The notes under the pieces: model-generated | What the model was told of the DNA's origin: nothing | The model's database searches: none | The model's input: the letters and a program-made list of their open reading frames with translations, nothing else | Source of the DNA: TMED27 sp963922705 | GTDB taxonomy: Bacteria > Pseudomonadota > Alphaproteobacteria > Micavibrionales > Micavibrionaceae | Length of the DNA: 33,544 nt | Reading direction: 5' to 3' | Assembly: GCA_963922705.1 (NCBI GenBank) | Contig: CAWUJS010000015.1 | Coordinates: 1-33,544 of the forward strand | Position numbers and translations under genes: made by a program | In this document: positions 8,234 to 15,688 of the stretch, piece by piece | Layout: each line of letters opens with the position of its first letter | Position numbering within the stretch: position 1 is the stretch's first letter

Positions 8234-9631
8234 ATGCTCAAAACAATCTTATTTCTTGTTAAAGCCGGACTAACTATTGGAATTCTCTTATGGCTTTCTG
8301 AACAAGAAGGCCGTGTGAATATTGATTGGCTAGGATATACAATTAACGTACATGTCGGTTTGTTTTTGGCCGGATTGCTTATCGTCATACTGGCTGCAAT
8401 TTTTATTTACCGTGTGATTCGCATGTTTGTTGATTTTCCATCAAGCTATCGTTATTATAGCAAATTGCGTGCGAAAAAATTAGGATACAGATCTCTTACG
8501 TTAGGTTTAACCGCCGTTGCTGCGGGAGATGCAAAAGCTGCCGTTAAACATGCACAAAAAGCAAGAAACCTGCTTCCGGAAGATAGAGGCTTACCATTAT
8601 TACTGGAAGCACAGGCTGCGCGGCTCGATGGACGCGAAGATGATGCACAGACTAACTTTGCCGGATTGTTAGAAAATAAGGACACCTCCTTTTTAGGTGT
8701 GCGTGGATTATTGCAATCGGCATTAGATCGTGGTGATCGCGATGGTGCTATTGAACTTGCGCGCCATGCGCTTAAACTCTACCCAAAACAGCCCTGGATT
8801 TTGCGTACAGCGTATGATTTGGAAATCTCAATGCAGCTATGGCAAAATGCGGAAGAGACGCTCAAACGTGCTGTCAAAGCCGGGGCTATCACCAAAGAGC
8901 GAAGCATGAGTGATCGCATCGCTATGGCACTTGCTATAGCTTTAGAAGCTGAACAAGAAAATTTGCATGAGGTTGCAGCAGCTGAGTATAGAAGAGCAAT
9001 GCGCCTTGATGGTTCGGCAGCGCATTCTGTTTTACTGGCGTCAGAATACTACATTCGACAAGGACAGGATAAAAAAGCCAAAGCTTTAATAGAAAAAGCC
9101 TGGAAGAAAAATCCGCATGCGGCCATGGTTGATCTCTGGGGGCGTTTAATGCCGGAAGACGTAAAGCGAGATGCTCTGGAGCGCCTCAAATGGTTCGAAA
9201 AATTATTGGTGTATAATGGCAGTATTGCACGGGCGCAACTTGCCGCAGGTAAAGCTGCAATGGATGCTGCACTTTGGGGCGAAGCGCGTAAGTTTTTTGA
9301 TACGGCTGAAGCTATTCGCCCAAGCAAGGAACTCTATAAAGCGCTTGCAGATCTTGAGATGAAATCAAATGGCAATGAAGATATTTCGCGTTCGTGGCTG
9401 GAAAAAGCGGCTGATGTCGCGGCGGAACGTATCTGGATTTGCCGTGAGACAGGCCGTATCTATTCAGAATGGAAGCCTATTGCACAACCGCATGGAAGTT
9501 TTAATACGATTGAATGGGGTCATCCTATTGGTGAAGCGGCAACGGATGCAGAAACGATTTTACTGACTCATTCTGCCTCTATCAGTGCCGATATCGATGA
9601 TACATTGATCGAAGCATCTAAAAGAGATTAA
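8234..9631 (+). CDS. hemY: HemY-like TPR membrane protein
   Basis: A 465-residue inner-membrane protein of the HemY family found after hemCD; its exact role in porphyrin synthesis is unresolved. Two membrane helices lie at about residues 4-22 and 42-62, followed by the HemY_N hallmark YSKLRAKKLGYRSLTLGLTA. The remainder is TPR-like helical repeats (AGDAKAAVKHAQKARNLLPED, GDRDGAIELARHALKLYPKQPW). The C-terminal tail is acidic. It should not be confused with the unrelated protoporphyrinogen oxidase that is also called HemY. It follows the mitofilin-like gene after 45 bases on the same strand. Confidence 0.9.
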   Translation: MLKTILFLVKAGLTIGILLWLSEQEGRVNIDWLGYTINVHVGLFLAGLLIVILAAIFIYRVIRMFVDFPSSYRYYSKLRAKKLGYRSLTLGLTAVAAGDAKAAVKHAQKARNLLPEDRGLPLLLEAQAARLDGREDDAQTNFAGLLENKDTSFLGVRGLLQSALDRGDRDGAIELARHALKLYPKQPWILRTAYDLEISMQLWQNAEETLKRAVKAGAITKERSMSDRIAMALAIALEAEQENLHEVAAAEYRRAMRLDGSAAHSVLLASEYYIRQGQDKKAKALIEKAWKKNPHAAMVDLWGRLMPEDVKRDALERLKWFEKLLVYNGSIARAQLAAGKAAMDAALWGEARKFFDTAEAIRPSKELYKALADLEMKSNGNEDISRSWLEKAADVAAERIWICRETGRIYSEWKPIAQPHGSFNTIEWGHPIGEAATDAETILLTHSASISADIDDTLIEASKRD

Positions 9632-9690
9632 TTTACATATTTTATTACTTTTAATCTTGATTTTGTAGAGGATTTTTCCTACTAAAATAT

Positions 9691-10437
9691 ATGATTATCG
9701 ACATCTCTGTTCTCGTTATTTTACTGATTTCAGCCGGAATTGCATTTATGCGCGGTTTTATCCGGGAAATTTTAACGATTGCAGGCGTTGTCGGCGGTCT
9801 AGCCGCGGCATATTTTGGCGGACCGCTTTTAAAGCCTGTTACGCGCGGATGGTTTGGCGTTGAAGAAGGGATTGTTCCAGAGCGACTATTTGGCATTCTA
9901 CCCTATGATGTTTTAGCAGATGGGCTGTCTTACGGTTTAATTTTCATTGTCGTCGTTGGTATTTTATCCTTTATTAGCCATTCTTTAGCCGAGTGGGCAA
10001 AAAAAATAGGCCTTGGTGCAATTGACCGTAGCTTTGGTTTTTTGTTTGGCCTTATTCGGGGAATATTATTGTTAGGTCTATTATATTTGCCTATCCACCT
10101 CTTCGTTGATGCTGAAGCGAAAGAAAACTGGTTTGAAGGGACAAAATCTCATTTTTATTTGGAAAGTGTAGCCTCGGCAATGGCTTCATATTTACCAGAT
10201 GATGCAGAAAACGCAGCGCAAGCAACTTTGGAACAAGGTGAGCAGATTATGAATGCGCGGGACAAGCTTGAGAACATAAAGCTTTTGAAAAAAGAAGAAG
10301 GCGAAGAAGGCAATGAAAAAAATGCTCCTTCGGACAGGCCGGCAAAAACAGACATTCACAGCAATGGGTATAATGATGAATTTCGCGACCAGATGAATCG
10401 TCTGGTTGATGAAAAATCAAGGAGCTTTAACGAGTAG
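9691..10437 (+). CDS. cvpA: CvpA family membrane protein
   Basis: A 248-residue protein. About 170 residues form a four-helix membrane domain (IDISVLVILLISAGIAFMRGFIREI at the start, then YGLIFIVVVGILSFI and FGLIRGILLLGLLYLPI). A charged cytoplasmic tail follows, rich in Lys/Glu (KLLKKEEGEEGNEKN), with an acidic/basic end. CvpA proteins are linked to colicin V production and envelope homeostasis; the mechanism is unclear. The gene lies directly before purF, the classic cvpA-purF pairing: its TAG stop is four bases before the purF ATG, so the two are co-expressed. Confidence 0.92.
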   Translation: MIIDISVLVILLISAGIAFMRGFIREILTIAGVVGGLAAAYFGGPLLKPVTRGWFGVEEGIVPERLFGILPYDVLADGLSYGLIFIVVVGILSFISHSLAEWAKKIGLGAIDRSFGFLFGLIRGILLLGLLYLPIHLFVDAEAKENWFEGTKSHFYLESVASAMASYLPDDAENAAQATLEQGEQIMNARDKLENIKLLKKEEGEEGNEKNAPSDRPAKTDIHSNGYNDEFRDQMNRLVDEKSRSFNE

Positions 10438-10441
10438 AGTT

Positions 10442-11938
10442 ATGTGTGGGATTGTAGGCATTTTTGGATATACACCTGTTAATCAAGCACTTTACGATGC
10501 TTTGACGATATTGCAGCATCGCGGACAGGATGCTGCTGGCATTGCAACAGAAGAAGACGGCAAATTCTTTTTAAGAAAATGCAATGGGCTTGTCAGAGAT
10601 GCATTTCACACCCGCCATATGCGCGAACTCCATGGAAATATTGGCATAGGACATGTGCGTTATCCAACAGCAGGATCTTCCAGTTCTGCGGAAGCGCAGC
10701 CTATGTATGTTAACTCTCCATATGGCATTATGTTAGGGCATAATGGTAACCTCACCAATTATAATCAATTGCGGCGCGAGTTATTTGAAGCTGATCACAG
10801 GCATTTAAATACTGCTTCTGATTCCGAGGTTTTGATCAACATTTTAGCGCATGAATTACAAACCAAGGATAAGCTGAAAATTACGAAAGAGGATATTTTT
10901 GGTGCCGTTGATATTTTACATGAGCGGTGTCGCGGTGCTTATGCTGTTTTAGCACTGATTTCAGGTTTTGGCATGGTGGCTTTTCGTGATCCGCATGGTA
11001 TCCGTCCGCTTGTCTATGGCCAGCGTGACGTTGATGGCAAGGTTGAATATATGGTTGCCTCGGAAAGCGTAGCACTGGATGCTCTGGGGTTCGAATTGGT
11101 ACGGGATTTAGAGCCGGGTGAAGTGATTTATATTGATGCGCAAGGCGATTTGCATAGCCATGTGCCTGCGATCAAAAAAGAGCATACGCCTTGTTTGTTC
11201 GAATATGTATATTTTGCTCGTCCCGATTCAATGATTGAGGGAAGCTCAGTGTATCGCTCACGTGTGCGTATGGGAGAATATCTGGCTGAAAAGATAAAGC
11301 GTGAGCGACCCGATCATGATATTGATGTTGTGATCCCTATCCCTGAGAGCAGCCGAACAAGCGCTATGGAACTCGCGCAACATTTAGGTGTTAAATTCCG
11401 TGAAGGTTTTGTCAAAAACCGTTATATCGGGCGGACATTTATTATGCCGGGGCAAGAGCAGCGCAAGAAAAGCGTCCGGCAAAAGCTCAACCCGATTGGG
11501 CTTGAGTTTCAAGGTAAAAACGTATTGCTTGTTGATGATTCCATTGTACGTGGGACCACATCCAGGCAAATTATAGATATGGCACGCGAAGCAGGCGCCT
11601 CTAAAGTATATTTTGCGAGCGCATCGCCAGCTATTCGCTATCCGAATGTGTATGGCATTGATATGCCGGTCAAGGAAGAGCTGGCGGCGCATGATCGTAC
11701 AGAAGAAGAGGTTTGCCTTGAAATTGGTGCTGACTGGCTTGTTTATCAAGATCTGGACGCGTTGATTGAAGCTGTTATTCCAACCGACAGGCCGAATGTG
11801 GGACGTCGTTTTGATGCTTCTGTTTTTGACGGTAAATACATAACCAATGATGTTGATGATGATTATTTTGCACAATTACAGGAAACACGTAGCGATGACG
11901 CAAAGAAGAAAGCGCAATCAATATCTGAATTGATCTAA
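10442..11938 (+). CDS. purF: Amidophosphoribosyltransferase
   Basis: PurF makes 5-phosphoribosylamine from PRPP and glutamine, the first step of purine synthesis. I place the start at the ATG followed by TGT, giving 498 residues. Processing then exposes the N-terminal nucleophile Cys of MCGIVGIFG, which must be at position 2, so the in-frame ATG at 10406 inside cvpA is not used. The glutaminase domain shows LQHRGQDAAGIAT, GIGHVRYPTAGSS and LGHNGNLTN. The phosphoribosyltransferase domain shows FVKNRYIGRTFI and the PRPP loop VLLVDDSIVRGTTSRQI. It resembles the E. coli-type enzyme. Confidence 0.97.
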   Translation: MCGIVGIFGYTPVNQALYDALTILQHRGQDAAGIATEEDGKFFLRKCNGLVRDAFHTRHMRELHGNIGIGHVRYPTAGSSSSAEAQPMYVNSPYGIMLGHNGNLTNYNQLRRELFEADHRHLNTASDSEVLINILAHELQTKDKLKITKEDIFGAVDILHERCRGAYAVLALISGFGMVAFRDPHGIRPLVYGQRDVDGKVEYMVASESVALDALGFELVRDLEPGEVIYIDAQGDLHSHVPAIKKEHTPCLFEYVYFARPDSMIEGSSVYRSRVRMGEYLAEKIKRERPDHDIDVVIPIPESSRTSAMELAQHLGVKFREGFVKNRYIGRTFIMPGQEQRKKSVRQKLNPIGLEFQGKNVLLVDDSIVRGTTSRQIIDMAREAGASKVYFASASPAIRYPNVYGIDMPVKEELAAHDRTEEEVCLEIGADWLVYQDLDALIEAVIPTDRPNVGRRFDASVFDGKYITNDVDDDYFAQLQETRSDDAKKKAQSISELI

Positions 11939-11967
11939 ACTATAGATAGGCTATACTCTGATGTATA

Positions 11968-12936
11968 ATGAAATCTATTTTTCACGATAAATCCATTCTT
12001 ATTGCCATTGATAATTCTCCAATTGCCAGGATTTTATCAGGAACGCTGGAAATTTTGCAGTTTGACGCCATTGATATCGCAAAAGATGGTGAAGAGGCTT
12101 TTCAGGCATTTCAAACTGGCAATCATGATATTGTGGTAACAGAACTGTTTATGAATCCTGTCGATGGGCGAGATCTTGTCAGAAAAATCCGTGATGAGCG
12201 TGCAGGATCACCGAATATATTTGCTCCTGTCCTATTGAACGTAGCGCAATCGGTACAACTTGATATTGAGTCAATCAGGGCTGATGGTTTTACAGATTTA
12301 TTATTGTCTCCTTTTTCGTTTGATGATGTGAAGACCAGGCTCTCCTATATTCTTGAAAATTGTCAGGAGCATACAACACCTTCAGCACCCGTTCCAGCAG
12401 TTCAGCAGGAGGCTCCAAATCCACAATCAGAAAGCCCCGAGCACGATCAGGAATTGGTCAAATCCTTATTGGGGCACTATTTAGATCATCATGAGACAGT
12501 GCTGAAAAAGCTTAAATTTGCACAAAATGCAACGGCTAAAAGCATTTCTGATATTAGAAAAGAGCTTGAAGAGCATGATAATGCATCGATTGTTAACTTT
12601 TCTAAATTTGAGGCAATGTGGGAGGAAATCATTGACATGTTTGTCAAAGGCGGGATTTCAGAAGATGATATTTTTAAAATAGAACACCTGATTACCAACG
12701 TCCCAGAAGACATTAAAAAACATTATAAACAATTAACACAGCAAGATAAGAGCTTTCTCAAAATGGTTGAATCATTGAACCATGATGCCTACCGCAAAGC
12801 ACGTGATATTGCGCTCGAAGTTCAGGCAAAGCCTAACTTGCTGACAGGTATGACACCTGATGCCTATAAAGAAAAAAGCTCTGAAGAGGATGATCCTGAT
12901 ATCGGATTTATCTTTCGTCCAACTAAAAAAAGTTAA
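11968..12936 (+). CDS. Pseudo-receiver (degenerate response regulator) with helical C-terminal region
   Basis: A 322-residue protein. Residues 8-125 align with the receiver fold and with the intact receiver at 615-1103 (compare DGEEAFQAF, DLVRKIRDERAGSPN). The chemistry is gone: the phospho-acceptor Asp is E59 (IVVTELFMNPVDG), the conserved Lys is S114 (LLLSPF), the Thr/Ser is N91, and one of the acidic pair is Ile (AIDNS). It probably acts as a phosphorylation-independent, perhaps constitutive, signalling module; this is inference. A Pro/Gln/Glu linker (130-160) leads to an unrecognised helical domain (about 165-290) and an acidic end. It follows purF after 29 bases, and a TATACT at 11952-11957 could be its own -10 box. 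It is convergent with the gene at 13543. Confidence 0.8.
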   Translation: MKSIFHDKSILIAIDNSPIARILSGTLEILQFDAIDIAKDGEEAFQAFQTGNHDIVVTELFMNPVDGRDLVRKIRDERAGSPNIFAPVLLNVAQSVQLDIESIRADGFTDLLLSPFSFDDVKTRLSYILENCQEHTTPSAPVPAVQQEAPNPQSESPEHDQELVKSLLGHYLDHHETVLKKLKFAQNATAKSISDIRKELEEHDNASIVNFSKFEAMWEEIIDMFVKGGISEDDIFKIEHLITNVPEDIKKHYKQLTQQDKSFLKMVESLNHDAYRKARDIALEVQAKPNLLTGMTPDAYKEKSSEEDDPDIGFIFRPTKKS

Positions 12937-12960
12937 AGCATTATTTTTTGATCTCAGGGT

Positions 12961-12985
12961 TTTGAGTCTAACCATTTGAGTCTAA
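12961..12985. repeat. Short tandem repeat TTTGAGTCTAA
   Basis: TTTGAGTCTAA occurs at 12961-12971 and again at 12975-12985, just left of the composite repeat element. The second copy overlaps the direct repeat that flanks the element. It may be residue of earlier insertion or of replication slippage. No function is evident. Confidence 0.5.
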
Positions 12986-12995
12986 TGAATAGATG
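12982..12995 (+). repeat. Left flanking direct repeat (candidate target-site duplication)
   Basis: CTAATGAATAGATG here is repeated exactly at 13468-13481, on the other side of the 12993-13466 repeat element. The last three bases overlap the element's ATGG terminus, so the true duplication is 11 to 14 bases depending on where the element ends. Two identical copies hugging an element with terminal inverted repeats is the pattern left by transposition. Confidence 0.65.
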
Positions 12996-13120
12996 GCGAT
13001 TGCATTTGGATTTAATAGCCCGATTTTTGCCTCAATACCGTCATCCCCGCGGCGAAGCAAACCGGAGGTTTGTTCGCAAATGCAGCGGGGATCTTGTTAT
13101 TGGGTGCAACCAAAAGTTAT

Positions 13121-13148
13121 TGTCATCCCGGCGAAAGCGGGGATGACA
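13121..13148. repeat. GTCATCCC palindrome
   Basis: TGTCATCCCGGC, a GAAA loop, then GC and GGGGATGACA forms a compact hairpin inside the composite element. GTCATCCC-type palindromes are common dispersed repeats in alphaproteobacterial intergenic DNA. At the RNA level it could stop or protect transcripts arriving from either side. Confidence 0.7.
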
Positions 13149-13195
13149 GAGCTCGTTAACAATCTAGCCTGTGTCTTCTGTGGCAAAAAAATATC

Positions 13196-13310
13196 CGTTC
13201 ACGCAAAGACCGCCATGAAGGCGCAACGAGTGCAGTGCTTGCTTGATAACCATAACCATCAAATCTGGAATTGAGCCCGTTGCGTCCCCTTTGCGACCAT
13301 GGCGTGAACG
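13196..13310. repeat. Inverted pair of 33-base CGTTCACGC...GCAACG modules
   Basis: The left module (13196-13228) begins CGTTCACGC and ends GCGCAACG. The right module (13278-13310), reverse-complemented, begins CGTTCACGC and ends CGCAACG. Both are 33 bases long, with different middles that share AAAG, CGC and CCATG blocks in different order. A related stretch, CGTTCACGCCATGAACGCGAAGG, lies at 29710-29732. The 49 bases between the two modules look unique. Confidence 0.6.
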
Positions 13311-13335
13311 AGAGAAAACAACATCTCAAACTTTT

Positions 13336-13407
13336 CCTGTCATCCCCGCGAAAACGGGGATCTCATTATTAAATCGAAGAGATCCCGGCTTTCGCCGGGA
13401 TGACAGG
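13336..13407. repeat. Long hairpin with 11-bp perfect outer arms
   Basis: CCTGTCATCCC at 13336-13346 pairs perfectly with GGGATGACAGG at 13397-13407. Inside, GGGGATCTC and GAGATCCC also face each other, as do CCCGGC and GCCGGG around a TTTC loop. A closely related form lies at 29881-29935. It is the right-hand core of the composite element. Confidence 0.75.
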
Positions 13408-13467
13408 TGGGGGGGAATGGGATGACGATGGATTTTACAAATCACCATTTCAAATGCAATTGCCATG

Positions 13468-13481
13468 CTAATGAATAGATG
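13468..13481 (+). repeat. Right flanking direct repeat (candidate target-site duplication)
   Basis: This is an exact second copy of CTAATGAATAGATG from 12982-12995, one base beyond the CCAT terminus of the element. The 61 bases from here to the stop of the gene at 13543 show no further structure that I can support. Confidence 0.65.
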
Positions 13482-13542
13482 CACCATTGAAAGATGCAGT
13501 CATTCCATTTTAAAACCGGGCAAATCTGCAAATCGAGGTCTT

Positions 13543-14430
13543 TTAATACGCGTTAATACTTGCCATGACCTGATTGCCGGCCGTGTTATATTTAACTTCA
13601 TCAAATGCCTTTAAGGCTTTTAACACGCCAAAACCGTGGGTATAAGATCCGAAATCCGTTTCGAACTTAATCCATTCTTTCCAATCAAAGCCGCTGCCTT
13701 GGTCTGTAACGCGAAGGGAGAAGCGATCATCTTTATGAATAAATTGTACTTCAACAGTTTTCTTCGGATTTAATGTTTGTATTTTACTCTGATAAGCTGC
13801 GGTATCAAGTAACTTGCTTTTTTCTTCATAGCCAAGACCGGAATTGCCATGCTCCACTGCGTTGGATAAAAGCGCCATAATTCCAGGAAATACCCTAAAA
13901 GGATCCGGGAAAAAGCATGCAAGCAAAATACCCATTTTCTTCGCTTCTTCCATTGTTTTAAATTCAAAAGATGCGCTGCGAATAAGGTTTATCGGCGTAT
14001 AACCTTTTTCAAGGCGCTCTTTTAATACCTCACGCATTTCAAATTTTTGAATGGCAAAATGCAGAACATTCTGCAAGGCTTCCATCTTAAATGGTTTGGT
14101 GAGATAGTAAAAAATACCTGCATTGATAGCATCTTTAATATCATCAGGCTTGTTCGATCCGGACTGCATGATAATCGGAATACCCGCGCTGTTATCTAAA
14201 TCCTGAATTTTTGTTACAACTTCAAATCCGTTCATATCAGGCAAATGCCTGTCAAGCAGCACAATTCCTATATTAGCGCCGCCTATCTCGAGAAACTGGA
14301 GGGCTTTTTCACCATTTTCTGCTATGACAGGCTTAAAACCTGTTTTTTCGATCATCCCTTGAAGAACCATTTGCATGGTTGAATCATCATCAACAATAAG
14401 GACATATTTATTTGTAAAAGTTTCTGGCAT
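13543..14430 (-). CDS. Receiver-ATPase signalling protein (response regulator fused to HATPase-like domain)
   Basis: A 295-residue cytoplasmic protein. The receiver (about residues 8-125) is intact: acidic residues VDDD at 13-16, phospho-acceptor D60 (VLLDRHLPDMNG), S90 and K112 (LTKPF). After a linker comes a GHKL ATPase-like domain without a HisKA dimerisation/His segment. Its N-box is LLSNAVEHGNSGLGYEEK (about 188-205), its G1-like box VTDQGSGFDW (241-250) and its G2-like box THGFGVLKALKAFDEV (264-279). This resembles anti-sigma-factor (RsbW/SpoIIAB-like) ATPases more than sensor kinases, so it may be a phosphorylation-controlled switch on a partner protein. No partner gene is visible nearby. 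It is convergent with the pseudo-receiver gene across the composite repeat. Confidence 0.85.
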   Translation of the reverse strand: MPETFTNKYVLIVDDDSTMQMVLQGMIEKTGFKPVIAENGEKALQFLEIGGANIGIVLLDRHLPDMNGFEVVTKIQDLDNSAGIPIIMQSGSNKPDDIKDAINAGIFYYLTKPFKMEALQNVLHFAIQKFEMREVLKERLEKGYTPINLIRSASFEFKTMEEAKKMGILLACFFPDPFRVFPGIMALLSNAVEHGNSGLGYEEKSKLLDTAAYQSKIQTLNPKKTVEVQFIHKDDRFSLRVTDQGSGFDWKEWIKFETDFGSYTHGFGVLKALKAFDEVKYNTAGNQVMASINAY

Positions 14431-14555
14431 GCTTTACTTGTCAAAAGTATGAACGTGAAACTTCATTATAAATGTATAGGGAGCAAATCTCAAGACGCAT
14501 AAATGGAATCCAGAGAAAGACCTATAAACTATGATTAATAGTTTTCTTCACCGCT

Positions 14556-15173
14556 TTAGAGCCACTGTAATTTTGCAATAATGCGTCCGATAATCTTGAA
14601 GTCGTCTTCTTGAAGGGATTGTGTTTGAAAACTCTTACTGGATGCAGAGATTTTGATTTCTGGTGGATTAGAGTTAGGGATGTAAGCGCAATTGCGAACC
14701 ATAATACCAAACCCGTCGGAGATAATAAAAGAGCCTGGTGGCGTTGGCTTTGTGTCAAATAGGTCAATTAACACATGCTCACCCCTTTTAAAGTCAGGCT
14801 CCATAACACTTTCAATGACGCTGTAAATTTTAATTTGTTCCGGCGGTGTATGTGTGCGTGCAGACAAAATGTCAGCAGGAATAATCCAGCTATCATGAGT
14901 TGTTCCACTTGAAGAATCTTCCAGTATATTATCTTGTCCAGCCAAAGTATCCAGTCGATAGGCATTTTCGGGGATTTTCAAGGCTGTATCCTCGCCGTCA
15001 ACGGGAAGATCAAAATATTGCCGCATCATGTTATATTCCTGTGCTTTAATTTGCCGCGTGCCGCTTAGAATTTTGCTAATAGCAGGAGGTTCAAGCCTTA
15101 ACAGGCGTGCCAATCCTGCTTTACTCTTTTCCGGGTTGCAATCAAATTGTCTTTTAAGCCATTGAGAATCCAT
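14556..15173 (-). CDS. S24/LexA-like repressor lacking the catalytic dyad
   Basis: A 205-residue regulator with an N-terminal helix-turn-helix (KSKAGLARLLRLEPPAISKILSGTRQIKAQEY, about residues 16-48) and a C-terminal S24-like fold (about 115-205). The usual GDSMEP is replaced by ESVMEP, so the serine just before Met is Val. The catalytic Lys of the VKR motif is Arg (IMVRNC). It should therefore be unable to cleave itself, unlike LexA or CI, and would use the domain only for dimerisation or ligand sensing; this is inference. I start it at the ATG (MDSQWLKRQF). A TTG ten codons upstream is possible, and neither has a good ribosome site. It is divergent from the XRE gene at 15304. Confidence 0.8.
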   Translation of the reverse strand: MDSQWLKRQFDCNPEKSKAGLARLLRLEPPAISKILSGTRQIKAQEYNMMRQYFDLPVDGEDTALKIPENAYRLDTLAGQDNILEDSSSGTTHDSWIIPADILSARTHTPPEQIKIYSVIESVMEPDFKRGEHVLIDLFDTKPTPPGSFIISDGFGIMVRNCAYIPNSNPPEIKISASSKSFQTQSLQEDDFKIIGRIIAKLQWL

Positions 15174-15303
15174 GCACAAGAGTATGTCATGCAACGAAAA
15201 CAAGAAAAATTTCTAAAAAAGAAAATAATGATTGAATTTTTCTATAAAAGAAAAGATAATGCAACCCATGGTGTTTATTTGGCAATAAGAATTAGTACAA
15301 AAT
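15174..15303. promoter_or_regulatory. Divergent promoter region between two HTH regulators
   Basis: These 130 very AT-rich bases lie head-to-head between the S24-like repressor and the small XRE protein. Promoters for both, and possibly operators for either protein, should be here, as in CI/Cro-type switches. I could not find a convincing palindromic operator or a clean -35/-10 pair. Confidence 0.4.
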
Positions 15304-15633
15304 ATGGCGGCAAGTATGCAAGATATAGGAAAAAACCTTAAATATATGCGGCAATCAAGAGGTCTGACGCAAAAGAATATCGGTGATCTTTTGGGTGTGT
15401 CATTTCAGCAGGTTCAAAAATACGAATCGGGCGCAAATAAATTACCAATCGAACATCTATTTCGCCTCAAAAACTACTACGGAACAAACTATGAAGCATT
15501 TTTTAGCGGCGTTAATGACCGGGATTCCTCTATGTTAAAACAAGAAGATATTTTTGAGCAGATTGATACTATGAAAGATAAAATATTCAAAAGAAAAATT
15601 TTAACCGCTATACAGATTTTAATTTTAAACTAA
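15304..15633 (+). CDS. Small XRE-family DNA-binding protein
   Basis: A 109-residue protein with one HTH_3 domain at about residues 8-65. It has IGKNLKYMRQSRGLTQKNIGDLLGV, the recognition-helix segment SFQQVQKYESGANKLP, and HLFRLKNYYG. The GVSFQQVQKYESG pattern is the form usual in alphaproteobacteria. The remaining 40 residues are charged and helical (EDIFEQIDTMKDKIFKRK), perhaps for dimerisation. Met1 or Met5 may be the start; neither has a clear ribosome site. It is divergent from the S24-like repressor and convergent with thrC, 55 bases away. Target genes are unknown. Confidence 0.82.
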   Translation: MAASMQDIGKNLKYMRQSRGLTQKNIGDLLGVSFQQVQKYESGANKLPIEHLFRLKNYYGTNYEAFFSGVNDRDSSMLKQEDIFEQIDTMKDKIFKRKILTAIQILILN

Positions 15634-15651
15634 AACGAATGTAAAAATTTG

Positions 15652-15665
15652 CTCGATAAATATCG
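15652..15665. terminator. Weak palindrome between convergent genes
   Basis: TCGATAAATATCGA lies between the convergent ends of the XRE gene and thrC. It is a perfect but AT-rich 14-base palindrome with a loop of about two bases and no following T-run, so a terminator role is doubtful. Nothing better is seen in the 55 bases between the stop codons. Confidence 0.2.
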
Positions 15666-15688
15666 ATAGAAATAAAGTTAGATACGCG

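Larger units (their letters stand above)
12993..13466. mobile_element. Composite palindromic repeat, MITE-like, no transposase
   Basis: A 474-base non-coding element. The left end reads ATGGCGATTGCATTTG and the right end, reverse-complemented, reads ATGGCAATTGCATTTG: imperfect terminal inverted repeats (15 of 16). The interior holds hairpins built on GTCATCCC/GGGATGAC (13121-13148 and 13336-13407) and two inverted modules (13196-13228 and 13278-13310). An exact 14-base direct repeat flanks it. Its left end matches window positions 54-1, and its right half matches 29892-30013, so the family is dispersed. It sits between two convergent gene ends. No plausible transposase is encoded, so any movement would need one in trans. 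It accounts for most of the gene-free stretch 12937-13542. Confidence 0.7.

Noticed and set aside
10406..10441. Upstream in-frame start for purF
   Set aside because: It would place the catalytic Cys at position 14 and overlap cvpA; PurF needs Cys directly after the initiator Met.
11384..11875. 163-residue minus-strand frame within purF
   Set aside because: It is entirely antisense to a conserved purF region and has no family features.
13040..13410. CRISPR array
   Set aside because: The repeats are palindromic, differ in length and are not regularly spaced with unique spacers; no cas genes are present.
12993..13425. Open frames of 93 and 60 residues inside the repeat region
   Set aside because: They run through palindromic repeats, have no ribosome site and encode low-plausibility peptides; the DNA is better explained as a repeat element.
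13543..15633. Prophage remnant
   Set aside because: The CI/Cro-like layout is suggestive, but there is no integrase, structural or lysis gene nearby.
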